Assembly: GCA_934177545.1 (NCBI GenBank)
Contig: CAKPPI010000027.1
Location: 1-11,844 of the forward strand
Source of the DNA: an uncultured Bacilli bacterium
GTDB taxonomy: Bacteria; Bacillota_I; Bacilli_A; RF39; UBA660
Direction: 5' to 3'
DNA: 11,844 nt
Shown here: positions 1 through 5,627 of the stretch, in pieces
Numbering within the stretch: position 1 is the stretch's first letter
Layout of the letters: each line of letters opens with the position of its first letter
Program-made: the position numbers and the translations under genes
The notes under the pieces: generated by a model
Database searches by the model: none
Told to the model about the DNA's origin: nothing
The model's input: only the letters and a program-made list of their open reading frames with translations

Positions 1-1
1 C

Positions 2-58
2 AAATATGGATATCAATTTGCAAATAGCCAATTTTCAAAATTCACTCTTCCAAATTAG
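2..58 (+). CDS. possible C-terminal end of a plus-strand gene cut by the window edge
   Basis: Reading from base 2, a plus-strand frame stays open from the window edge for 18 codons (KYGYQFANSQFSKFTLPN) and stops at TAG 56-58. A hairpin followed by a T-rich run starts 17 bases after that stop, which is where a terminator for such a gene would sit. This is weak evidence: another plus frame is also open to position 89, and a minus frame beginning at a TTG near position 37 is open to the left edge. No family can be assigned from so few residues. Confidence 0.2.
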   Translation, partial: KYGYQFANSQFSKFTLPN

Positions 59-75
59 GGGTTTTATTAAATTCA

Positions 76-109
76 ACCCTTCAATTTAGTAAATTGAGGG
101 TACATTTTT
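76..109 (+). terminator. candidate intrinsic terminator, plus strand
   Basis: An imperfect inverted repeat at 76-101 has arms ACCCTTCAATTT and AAATTGAGGGT, giving about 11 base pairs with one bulged T and an AGT loop. It is followed on the plus strand by ACATTTTTA. On the minus strand no T-run follows, so the plus orientation is preferred. It would face the typA terminator as a convergent pair. Part of the loop sequence recurs inverted at 116-127, so other folds are possible. Confidence 0.4.
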
Positions 110-242
110 ACCGAGATTTACTAAATTAGCATATGACAAAAAAATTTTCAATTATTTTATATCATAGATACTTATCTATTACTATAATTAAAGAATAACT
201 TCTTAATATTTTAACTTTTCTCGTACTAATTATTTTAATCAA
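102..242. other. AT-rich intergenic stretch without a recognisable gene
   Basis: No open frame with a ribosome binding site is visible on either strand. It holds a 12-nt sequence at 116-127 that is the exact reverse complement of 83-94, and a short AT-rich palindrome at 164-179 with arms ATAGATA and TATCTAT. Neither is followed by a T-run. I see no convincing promoter. Confidence 0.6.
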
Positions 243-268
243 GAAAAAACAGAGATAATTAATCCCTG
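243..268 (-). terminator. intrinsic terminator after typA
   Basis: Fifteen bases after the typA stop, the minus strand reads CAGGGAT-TAATT-ATCTCTG followed by TTTTTTC. This is a 7-bp stem with one G-U pair, a 5-nt loop and a six-T run, the standard layout of a factor-independent terminator. It ends the minus-strand run of genes in this window. Confidence 0.85.
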
Positions 269-283
269 CCTAATAGTAAATTA

Positions 284-2098
284 CTACTTTTTCTTTTTAG
301 CATCAAATTTCTTTCTTTCTTCCGTATTTAGTATCTTCTTACGAAGTCTAATATTATTAGGAGTTACTTCTATTAACTCATCAGAATTGATATAATCAAG
401 AGCATATTCAAGTGTTATTGGACGAGGTCTTTTTAAGACAACTGTATGATCACTTCCAGCAGCTCTTGTGTTAGTTAATTGTTTACCTTTAGTAACATTA
501 ACTGCTAAATCGTTATCACGATTACATTCACCAATAATCATTCCTTCATATACTTCACAACCTGGTTCAATAAACATAATACCACGGTCTTCTAAGTTTC
601 CAATTGAGTAAGCGGTTGCTTGTCCACTATCAACTGATACTAAGACACCTAGTTTTCTCTCCCCAATATCTACACTTTCATATGGTTCATAAGATGAGAA
701 TGTATGGTTTATTATTCCATAACCCTTAGTCATAGTCATAAAGTCAGTCATAAAACCAATTAAGCCACGAGATGGAATCTTATAGTTAAGTCTTACTTGA
801 TTTTCGAAGTTTTCCATGTTTTGTAGATTTGCTCCACGTAGTCCTAATTGTTCAATAATAGACCCAACACAGTCTTCTGGTATTTCAATTTGTAAATCTT
901 CCCAAGGCTCATACTTAACACCATCTATTTCTTTAATAATTACTTTAGGTTTAGATACTTGAAGTTCAAATCCTTCACGACGCATATTTTCAATTAAAAT
1001 TCCTAAATGTAATTCACCACGACCTGATACTAGGAAACTATCATTAGTTGCTGTTTCTACTTTTAAACTAACATCTTTTTGGGTTTCCTTTAATAGTCTT
1101 TCTTCAATCTTACGAGCAGTTACTAATTTACCATCACGACCAACGAATGGTGATGTGTTAGCTCCGAATGTCATTTGTAGGGTTGGTTCATCTATATGTA
1201 GAACAGGTAGTGGTGAAACTTTTCCTTGTTCACAAATAGTTTCTCCTACTGATATATCAGCAAGTCCAGCAATAGCTACTATATCTCCTGCTTCTGCATG
1301 ATCTATTTCTACTCTACTATAACCATAGTAACCGAATAGTTTTTGAATACGGAAAGCTTTAGTAGTACCATCTAATCTAACACAGTTAACCATCTCTCCT
1401 GTATGAATCTCTCCATTATGAACACGACCAATACCAATTCTTCCGACAAATTCATTGTAGTCAAGTAAAGCTGGTTGGAATTGTAACTCTTTTGTATTAT
1501 CACCAGTAGGAGCTGGTATTTCACTAATAATTAAATCAAGTAATGGTTCAAAGCCAGGCTTTTGAGTAGAAATATCATCTGATAAACTACAAGTTTCATT
1601 TAAAGCACTAGCATAGATAACTGGAAATTCTAATTGACTTTCATCAGCACCTAGCTCAATAAATAAATCTAATACTTCATCTACTACTTTAGAACAACGA
1701 GCACTAGGCTTATCTACTTTATTAATCACAACGATAGGCTTTACTTTTGCTTCTAAAGCCTTCTTTAAAACAAATCTAGTTTGAGGCATAGCTCCTTCAT
1801 AAGCATCTACTACTAATAATACCCCATCAACCATATTCATAATACGTTCAACTTCTCCACCAAAGTCAGCATGTCCTGGTGTATCTAAGATATTGATACG
1901 ATAATCTTTATAGTCAAGAGCAGTAGTCTTAGCAAGAATAGTAATACCACGTTCTTTTTCTATGGCATTTGAATCCATTGATACATTACTAACGTCTTCA
2001 TTATCTCTAAACATACCTGATGTTTTTAAAATACCATCAACAAGGGTTGTTTTTCCATGGTCAACGTGAGCAATAATTGCTATATTTCTTTTTTTCAT
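284..2098 (-). CDS. typA: ribosome-associated translational GTPase TypA/BipA
   Basis: TypA (BipA) is an EF-G-like GTPase that binds the ribosome and supports ribosome assembly and growth under stress. At 604 residues it matches the usual family length of about 600-615. All GTPase motifs are visible: G1 AHVDHGKTT (residues 10-18), the effector RGITI (50-54), G3 DTPGH (72-76) and G4 NKVD (126-129). The remainder fits the beta-barrel, EF-G III/V-like and TypA-specific C-terminal domains, ending in a lysine-rich tail. The ATG start has GGAGTG upstream at normal spacing. It is separated from tsf by a terminator and has its own promoter and terminator, so it looks monocistronic. Stop codon TAG. Confidence 0.97.
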   Translation of the reverse strand: MKKRNIAIIAHVDHGKTTLVDGILKTSGMFRDNEDVSNVSMDSNAIEKERGITILAKTTALDYKDYRINILDTPGHADFGGEVERIMNMVDGVLLVVDAYEGAMPQTRFVLKKALEAKVKPIVVINKVDKPSARCSKVVDEVLDLFIELGADESQLEFPVIYASALNETCSLSDDISTQKPGFEPLLDLIISEIPAPTGDNTKELQFQPALLDYNEFVGRIGIGRVHNGEIHTGEMVNCVRLDGTTKAFRIQKLFGYYGYSRVEIDHAEAGDIVAIAGLADISVGETICEQGKVSPLPVLHIDEPTLQMTFGANTSPFVGRDGKLVTARKIEERLLKETQKDVSLKVETATNDSFLVSGRGELHLGILIENMRREGFELQVSKPKVIIKEIDGVKYEPWEDLQIEIPEDCVGSIIEQLGLRGANLQNMENFENQVRLNYKIPSRGLIGFMTDFMTMTKGYGIINHTFSSYEPYESVDIGERKLGVLVSVDSGQATAYSIGNLEDRGIMFIEPGCEVYEGMIIGECNRDNDLAVNVTKGKQLTNTRAAGSDHTVVLKRPRPITLEYALDYINSDELIEVTPNNIRLRKKILNTEERKKFDAKKKK

Positions 2099-2126
2099 TT
2101 ACATCACACTCCAAAATACGTTCTAA

Positions 2127-2135
2127 ATTATATCA
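2127..2135 (-). promoter_or_regulatory. extended -10 promoter for typA
   Basis: The minus strand reads TGATATAAT here: a perfect -10 hexamer (TATAAT, 2127-2132) preceded by the TGn extension. The position 17 bases upstream (TAGTAA) is a poor -35, consistent with an extended -10 promoter. It lies between the tsf terminator and the typA ribosome binding site (GGAGTG), so it would drive typA alone. Confidence 0.65.
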
Positions 2136-2165
2136 TATCTTTTAAATAATTACTAGACCTGATAT

Positions 2166-2201
2166 TAAAATAGCACTGATTTTTAATTAATCAGTACTAT
2201 T
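2166..2201 (-). terminator. intrinsic terminator after tsf
   Basis: Starting 21 bases after the tsf stop, the minus strand has a 13-bp stem with one G-U pair (AATAGTACTGATT and AATCAGTGCTATT) around a 7-nt loop, then a short T-run (CTATTTTAAT). It probably ends the infC-to-tsf transcript before the typA promoter. The T-run is modest, so some readthrough is possible. Confidence 0.75.
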
Positions 2202-2222
2202 AATAGATTCCTTTAATACTAA

Positions 2223-3101
2223 CTACTTAGCATTATTTATTTGACTCATTACTTCATCGGCAAAGTTTTCTTCTTTTTTCTCAATTCCTTCACCTACAGC
2301 ATAACGAATCATTGAAACGATTGATCCACCATTATTCTTAACGAATGTACCTACGTTTACACTAGAATCTTTAATGAATTCTTGTTCTTCAAGACAAATT
2401 TCTTTATAGAATTTGTTAAGTCTTCCAGTAACCATTTTTTCTGCTATATCAGCTGGTTTTCCTTCATTCATAACTTGTTCTTTAATTACTTTGCTTTCAT
2501 GATCAACCATATCAGCTGGTACATCACTACGAGTTGCACAAACTGGAGCCATAGCTGCTACATGCATAGCAACGTCTTTTGCTACTTCTTCACTTGTATT
2601 AGCAAGTACTACTAAAGCACCAATCTTTCCACCCATATGTAAGTAACTACCAAATACTTCGTTGTCATTTTTTTCTACTAATTCATGACGACGGAAAGAT
2701 AATTTTTCTCCAATCTTAGCAGTTAGAGCAACTAACTTAGCTTCAACTTTCTCTCCATTATCATCAAATGATAATACTTCTTCATGAGTTTTTAAGTTAT
2801 TAGCTAAGATAATATTAGCTAAATAATCAACAAAGTTTGTAAATTCTTCATTCTTAGCAACAAAGTCAGTTTCAGAATTAACTTCTAGGATAACTGCTTT
2901 ATTACCATCAGTTACTATTTTACAAAGTCCTTCAGCAGCAACACGGCTAGCTTTCTTCTCAGCTTTACTGATTCCCTTTTCTCTTAACCAATCAACTGCT
3001 TCACTCATATTTCCATTAGTAGCTTCTAGAGCTTTCTTGCAATCAAGCATTCCAGCTCCAGTTTTATCTCTTAGTTCTTTTACATCACTTGCTTTAAACA
3101 T
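2223..3101 (-). CDS. tsf: translation elongation factor EF-Ts
   Basis: EF-Ts is the nucleotide exchange factor that releases GDP from EF-Tu. The 292-residue length is normal. The N-terminal UBA-like segment (residues 1-56, including LRDKTGAGMLDCKKAL) is clear, followed by the family signature TDFVAKN (78-84), which contacts the EF-Tu nucleotide site, and then the core dimerisation subdomains. It follows rpsB by 33 bases, with an AGAGGA ribosome binding site before the ATG; rpsB-tsf is a near-universal gene pair. The downstream stem-loop looks like the end of the operon. Stop codon TAG. Nothing in the protein looks unusual. Confidence 0.98.
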   Translation of the reverse strand: MFKASDVKELRDKTGAGMLDCKKALEATNGNMSEAVDWLREKGISKAEKKASRVAAEGLCKIVTDGNKAVILEVNSETDFVAKNEEFTNFVDYLANIILANNLKTHEEVLSFDDNGEKVEAKLVALTAKIGEKLSFRRHELVEKNDNEVFGSYLHMGGKIGALVVLANTSEEVAKDVAMHVAAMAPVCATRSDVPADMVDHESKVIKEQVMNEGKPADIAEKMVTGRLNKFYKEICLEEQEFIKDSSVNVGTFVKNNGGSIVSMIRYAVGEGIEKKEENFADEVMSQINNAK

Positions 3102-3134
3102 AATTATTCCTCTTTCTTTATAAATAATTGATTA

Positions 3135-4061
3135 TTAAGCTGCTAACTTTTCAATAATTTCAGCTTTCTTAAGACCTGTTACAGAAATACCTTTTTCTTT
3201 TGCTATTTCTTTTAATTCAGCAACTGTCATTTTATCATAATCAACAGTTTCTTTCTTTTCTTCTTTTACTTCTTCTTTAGTTTCTTCTTTTTTCTCTACT
3301 TTAGAAGCTTTTTCAACTGCTCTTTCTTTTCTCTTAGCATCTTTTGCTTTATCTTCTTCAGTAGTGTAATCAATTACTTCATTTCCATTAGCTACTGCTA
3401 TAGCATTAGTTAAAGCTCCAATAACTAGTTTTACAGCACGAACTGCATCATCATTTCCAGGAATAACATAATCAACCATATCTGGATCACAGTTAGTATC
3501 TACGATACCAAATACAGGTATTCCTAAAATTCTTGCTTCTTTAATAGCTATTTCTTCTTTTCTTGGATCTACTATAATTAAAGCATCAGGTACTTTCTTC
3601 ATATCACGAATACCACGTAAGTTTTTATTTAACTTCTCATATTCTTTCTTAAGTCCTGCTACTTCTTTCTTAGGAAGTAAATCAAATGTTCCATCAGCTT
3701 CCATCTTTTCGATTTCTTCCATTCTTCTTATTCTTGATTTGATAGTTTTAAAGTTTGTTAAAGTACCACCTAACCAACGTTCATTGATGAAATACATATT
3801 TGTACGAGTAGCATTTTCTTCAGCTGCTTCTTGAGCTTGCTTTTTAGTACCTACAAATAAAACCTTTCCACCATTTTCTGCTATTTCTTGTAATGCTGCA
3901 TAAGCTTTTTCAATAGCTCTAGCTGTTTTTTGTAAATCGATAATATAAATATCATCTCTTGTAGTATAGATGTACTCCTTCATCTTAGGATTCCATCTTC
4001 TTTTTTGATGTCCAAAATGAACACCAGCTTCTAATAAATAATTCATTGATACAACTGTCAT
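3135..4061 (-). CDS. rpsB: 30S ribosomal protein S2 with a C-terminal SAP-like extension
   Basis: S2 binds the 30S subunit between head and body. Residues 1 to about 233 are a normal S2: LLEAGVHFGHQ (9-19), RWNPKM (22-27), FVGTKKQA (69-76), NERWLGGTLTN (93-103) and PDALIIVDPRKE (158-169). The usual protein ends near 240-250, but here residues 235-272 form a Lys/Glu-rich linker and 274-308 form a compact helix-extended-helix segment with MTVAELKEIAKEK and GLKKAEIIEKL, resembling the SAP/HeH/Rho-N class of small nucleic-acid-binding modules. The same tail occurs on L20 next door. The start is ATG with AAGGAG 8 bases upstream. The gene follows rplT by 91 bases and precedes tsf. A nucleic-acid-binding role for the tail is inference. 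Confidence 0.97.
   Translation of the reverse strand: MTVVSMNYLLEAGVHFGHQKRRWNPKMKEYIYTTRDDIYIIDLQKTARAIEKAYAALQEIAENGGKVLFVGTKKQAQEAAEENATRTNMYFINERWLGGTLTNFKTIKSRIRRMEEIEKMEADGTFDLLPKKEVAGLKKEYEKLNKNLRGIRDMKKVPDALIIVDPRKEEIAIKEARILGIPVFGIVDTNCDPDMVDYVIPGNDDAVRAVKLVIGALTNAIAVANGNEVIDYTTEEDKAKDAKRKERAVEKASKVEKKEETKEEVKEEKKETVDYDKMTVAELKEIAKEKGISVTGLKKAEIIEKLAA
3192..3233 (-). repeat. 42-nt direct repeat, copy 1 (in rpsB tail)
   Basis: This run is identical at all 42 positions to 4210-4251 in rplT and lies in the same orientation and reading frame of the homologous tail (MTVAELKEIAKEK region). Identity at third codon positions goes beyond what shared protein sequence requires. Confidence 0.95.
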
Positions 4062-4108
4062 ATATTTTTCTCCTTTTCGTTTTTATATCTTCTATTTTGT
4101 TCTAAAGA

Positions 4109-4130
4109 CTACCACCATCACTGGCACTAG
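4109..4130 (-). promoter_or_regulatory. candidate structured leader hairpin upstream of rpsB
   Basis: In the 91-nt gap before rpsB the minus strand can form CUAgUGCCA-GUGA-UGGUGGUAG: eight pairs, two of them wobbles, with one G-G mismatch and a GNRA-type tetraloop (GUGA). No U-run follows, so it is not a terminator. S2 synthesis is autoregulated through leader RNA in gammaproteobacteria; a similar role here is a guess based on position and structure only. Confidence 0.35.
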
Positions 4131-4143
4131 ATAATCTAATTCC

Positions 4144-4172
4144 AAAATATGTTTATTTGTTTAATAATTCAA
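4144..4172 (-). promoter_or_regulatory. weak candidate promoter for rpsB-tsf
   Basis: TTGAAT (4167-4172) and TATTTT (4144-4149) are separated by exactly 17 bases and overlap the last codons of rplT. Each hexamer matches consensus at only 4 of 6 positions. If used, transcripts would start just before the GUGA hairpin at 4109-4130. With no terminator after rplT, readthrough from infC is an equally good source of rpsB mRNA. Confidence 0.3.
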
Positions 4173-4680
4173 TAATTTCAGCTTTTTTAAGTCCTGCTAC
4201 ATTAATAGATTTTTCTTTTGCTATTTCTTTTAATTCAGCAACTGTCATTTTGCTATAATCTTTTACTTCACTTTTAACTTCAGCTTTAGTTTCTTCTTTC
4301 TTAGCTGGTTTTGAAGCTTTAGCTACTTTCTTTTCTCCTTTAGCAACACTAACTAATTCAGTGAATGCTTTAGGATCATTAATAGCTATTTCTGATAGCA
4401 TCTTACGGTTAATTTCTATACCGTTTTTAGTTAATCCATTAATGAATTTTGAATAACTGATATCGTTTAGACGACATGCAGCATTGATACGAGTAATCCA
4501 TAATTTTCTGAATTCTCTTTTCTTTTGTTTTCTATCACGGAAAGCATATTGTCCTGAATGCATTAATTGTTCTTTTGCAGTCTTATATAATCTATGCTTA
4601 CTTCCAAAATATCCTTTTGCTTGTTTTAATACTTTTTTATGACGAGCTTTTGTTGTTGCTCCATTCTTTACTCTTGCCAT
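4153..4680 (-). CDS. rplT: 50S ribosomal protein L20 with a C-terminal SAP-like extension
   Basis: L20 binds 23S rRNA early in 50S assembly and, in Bacillota, represses its own operon through the infC leader. Residues 1 to about 115 are a standard L20: MARVKNG start, HKKVLKQAKGYFGSKH (14-29), QYAFRDRKQKKREFR (44-58), LWITRINAACR (60-70) and NRKMLSEIAINDP (91-103). The usual length is about 118, but this protein has 175 residues. Residues 116-140 are a Lys/Glu/Ala-rich linker, and 141-175 repeat the SAP-like tail seen on S2 (MTVAELKEIAKEK, GLKKAEIIELL). The start is ATG after a strong AAGGAGGAG site, 23 bases after rpmI. No terminator is visible before rpsB. The tail's function is unknown. Confidence 0.97.
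   Translation of the reverse strand: MARVKNGATTKARHKKVLKQAKGYFGSKHRLYKTAKEQLMHSGQYAFRDRKQKKREFRKLWITRINAACRLNDISYSKFINGLTKNGIEINRKMLSEIAINDPKAFTELVSVAKGEKKVAKASKPAKKEETKAEVKSEVKDYSKMTVAELKEIAKEKSINVAGLKKAEIIELLNK
4210..4251 (-). repeat. 42-nt direct repeat, copy 2 (in rplT tail)
   Basis: This is the partner of the identical 42-nt run in the rpsB tail, about 1 kb away and in the same orientation. Flanking bases are also similar but carry substitutions, as expected for a duplicated or gene-converted module. Confidence 0.95.
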
Positions 4681-4703
4681 ACTTTCTCCTCCTTCATCTC
4701 ATT

Positions 4704-4889
4704 TTAAAGAACATTCTTTAAACGATTTTGATCTGCTTTACTTAAGTTAGATCCTTTTCTATTCTTACGATTTGCACTAGTTGGTTTATAACCAGTATTA
4801 TGACGACTTCCTGGACGTCCTATTTTAATATCATTTTTACGTTTTTTTACTACTTTTGCTGTTCCCTTATGTGTTTTAATTTTTGGCAT
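4704..4889 (-). CDS. rpmI: 50S ribosomal protein L35
   Basis: L35 is a small basic protein of the 50S subunit. The 61-residue product is slightly shorter than the usual 64-66 and keeps the family features: the MPKIKTHKGTAK start, a lysine/arginine-rich middle, and a C-terminal end of the SKADQNRLKNVL type that matches the usual SKGDxxRxxxxL. Its position between infC and rplT is the conserved bacterial order, which supports the call despite a divergent middle (residues 23-45). AGGAGG precedes the ATG, 13 bases after the infC stop. No other reading of this gene is likely. Confidence 0.95.
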   Translation of the reverse strand: MPKIKTHKGTAKVVKKRKNDIKIGRPGSRHNTGYKPTSANRKNRKGSNLSKADQNRLKNVL

Positions 4890-4902
4890 AATTTTATTCC
4901 TC

Positions 4903-5436
4903 CTACTTATCTTTTTTTGGTACTAACATCATCGTCATGTTACGACCGTCTAATTTTGCTTGTTCTGCTACTTCAGCATATTCACTTGCTTTTTCTGCAA
5001 AACGATCTAAGACTTCTTTACCAAGTTCTGTATGCGCCATTTGTCTACCTTTAAAACGAATACTAAGCTTAATCTTATCACCTTTTTTGAGGTATTTAAT
5101 AGCATTTCTTAATTTTGTTTCAAAGTCACCTACATCTATTACAGGTGATAAGCGAAACTCTTTTAATTCTGCTTGATTAGCTCTTTGTTTCTTTAAAGCA
5201 TCCTTTTCTTTCTTTTGTCTTTCATAGCGATACTTATTATAATCCATAACCTTACATACAGGTGGATTGCCATTTGGATTCATTAGTACTAAATCAAGAT
5301 TGGCATAATTTGCAAGTGTCCTAGCATCACTTATTGATTTAATCCCAACTTGTTCTCCATTTGGTCCAATAACTAATACTTCCTTGGCTCTAATCTCATC
5401 ATTAATCATTAGACTATTCTTGTCTTTTGCGATAAT
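4903..5436 (-). CDS. infC: translation initiation factor IF-3, AUU start
   Basis: IF-3 binds the 30S subunit, prevents early 50S joining and checks the start codon and initiator tRNA. I place the start at ATT 5434-5436, giving 177 residues that begin M-I-A-K-D, close to the M-I-S-K-D start of Bacillus-type IF-3. GGAGGTG lies just upstream with correct spacing. An in-frame ATG at 5446-5448 would give 181 residues, but it abuts that ribosome binding site and has none of its own. Visible motifs are NDEIRAKEV (linker-strand region), PPVCKVMDYNKYRYE (interdomain), and the C-terminal domain with IKLSIRFKGRQMAH and the MTMMLVPKK end. AUU starts let IF-3 limit its own translation, as shown in E. coli. 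It opens the infC-rpmI-rplT cluster. Confidence 0.95.
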   Translation of the reverse strand: MIAKDKNSLMINDEIRAKEVLVIGPNGEQVGIKSISDARTLANYANLDLVLMNPNGNPPVCKVMDYNKYRYERQKKEKDALKKQRANQAELKEFRLSPVIDVGDFETKLRNAIKYLKKGDKIKLSIRFKGRQMAHTELGKEVLDRFAEKASEYAEVAEQAKLDGRNMTMMLVPKKDK

Positions 5437-5439
5437 TAA

Positions 5440-5446
5440 CACCTCC
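5440..5446 (-). promoter_or_regulatory. ribosome binding site that fixes the infC AUU start
   Basis: The minus strand reads GGAGGTG, with the ATT codon beginning after three further bases (TTA). The spacing from GGAGG to ATT is 5. The only in-frame ATG shares its last base with the first G of this site, so it cannot use it. Confidence 0.85.
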
Positions 5447-5453
5447 ATAAATT

Positions 5454-5482
5454 AAGAAAAAGTGGATAAATATTTATCCACT
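5454..5482 (-). terminator. leader terminator (attenuator) before infC
   Basis: Positions 5461-5482 form a perfect 22-nt palindrome (9-bp stem, 4-nt loop) starting AGTGGATAA. On the minus strand it is followed directly by TTTTCTT. It lies 17 bases upstream of the infC ATT ribosome binding region and upstream of no other gene, so it acts inside the leader rather than at an operon end. Confidence 0.85.
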
Positions 5483-5581
5483 CCAAAAACCATATTATTA
5501 AATTATAATCTTGGCTTTTTACCTATCGCTACTTAGCAATCAGGTGGATAAACATCTCTTTCCTTTTCTTTAACTGCTAAT

Positions 5582-5610
5582 ATTATATGCAAAAAAGTTA
5601 TGAATGTCAA
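5582..5610 (-). promoter_or_regulatory. consensus sigmaA promoter of the infC operon
   Basis: TTGACA (5605-5610) and TATAAT (5582-5587) are both perfect hexamers with an exact 17-base spacer. This is the strongest promoter in the window, as expected for a ribosomal protein operon. The start is probably near 5575. Confidence 0.93.
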
Positions 5611-5618
5611 ACTTTTTT
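5591..5618. repeat. inverted repeat spanning the infC -35 region
   Basis: AAAAAAGTT (5591-5599) and AACTTTTTT (5610-5618) are perfect 9-nt complements around a 10-nt loop that contains most of the -35 box. On the minus strand it begins 10 bases after the stop of the upstream unknown gene and ends in six Ts. It could be a weak A/U-rich terminator for the upstream operon, or a site for a DNA-binding protein. Confidence 0.5.
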
Positions 5619-5627
5619 ACTCTAAAA

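Larger units (their letters stand above)
5437..5575 (-). ncRNA. infC leader with a three-arm attenuator (L20-leader type)
   Basis: The leader has three mutually exclusive segments. Arm 1 (TTTATCCAC, 5544-5552) can pair with arm 2 (GTGGATAAA, 5473-5481), and arm 2 can instead pair with arm 3 (TTTATCCAC, 5462-5470) to make the terminator. Between arms 1 and 2 is a hairpin at 5522-5544: CCU/AGG, a bulged G, then AUUGCU/AGCGAU with an AAGU loop, a plausible protein-binding element. The layout and place match the Bacillota L20 leader, in which L20 favours termination before infC-rpmI-rplT. The transcription start is estimated from the promoter. I identify it by position and fold, not by a covariance match. 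Confidence 0.75.

Noticed and set aside
164..179. Short palindrome ATAGATA-CT-TATCTAT as a terminator
   Set aside because: The stem is all A/T apart from one G-C pair, the loop is too tight, and neither side has a following T-run.
2382..2615. Plus-strand open frames opposite tsf, infC, glyQS and the fusion gene (for example 2382-2615, 4800-5054, 4937-5176, 6623-6805, 7458-7670, 9351-9557)
   Set aside because: Each lies opposite a secure minus-strand gene, lacks a convincing ribosome binding site and has biased Ser/Phe/Ile-rich composition typical of antisense frames in AT-rich genes.
3135..4680. Frameshift or assembly fusion as the cause of the long L20 and S2 tails
   Set aside because: Both tails are in frame, follow charged linkers, end at clean stops, and keep the same domain order with normal downstream spacing. 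Two independent errors giving the same module is unlikely.
5446..5448. ATG as the infC start
   Set aside because: It is adjacent to and overlaps the GGAGGTG site, has no site of its own, and adds residues not seen in typical IF-3. The AUU four codons later fits better.
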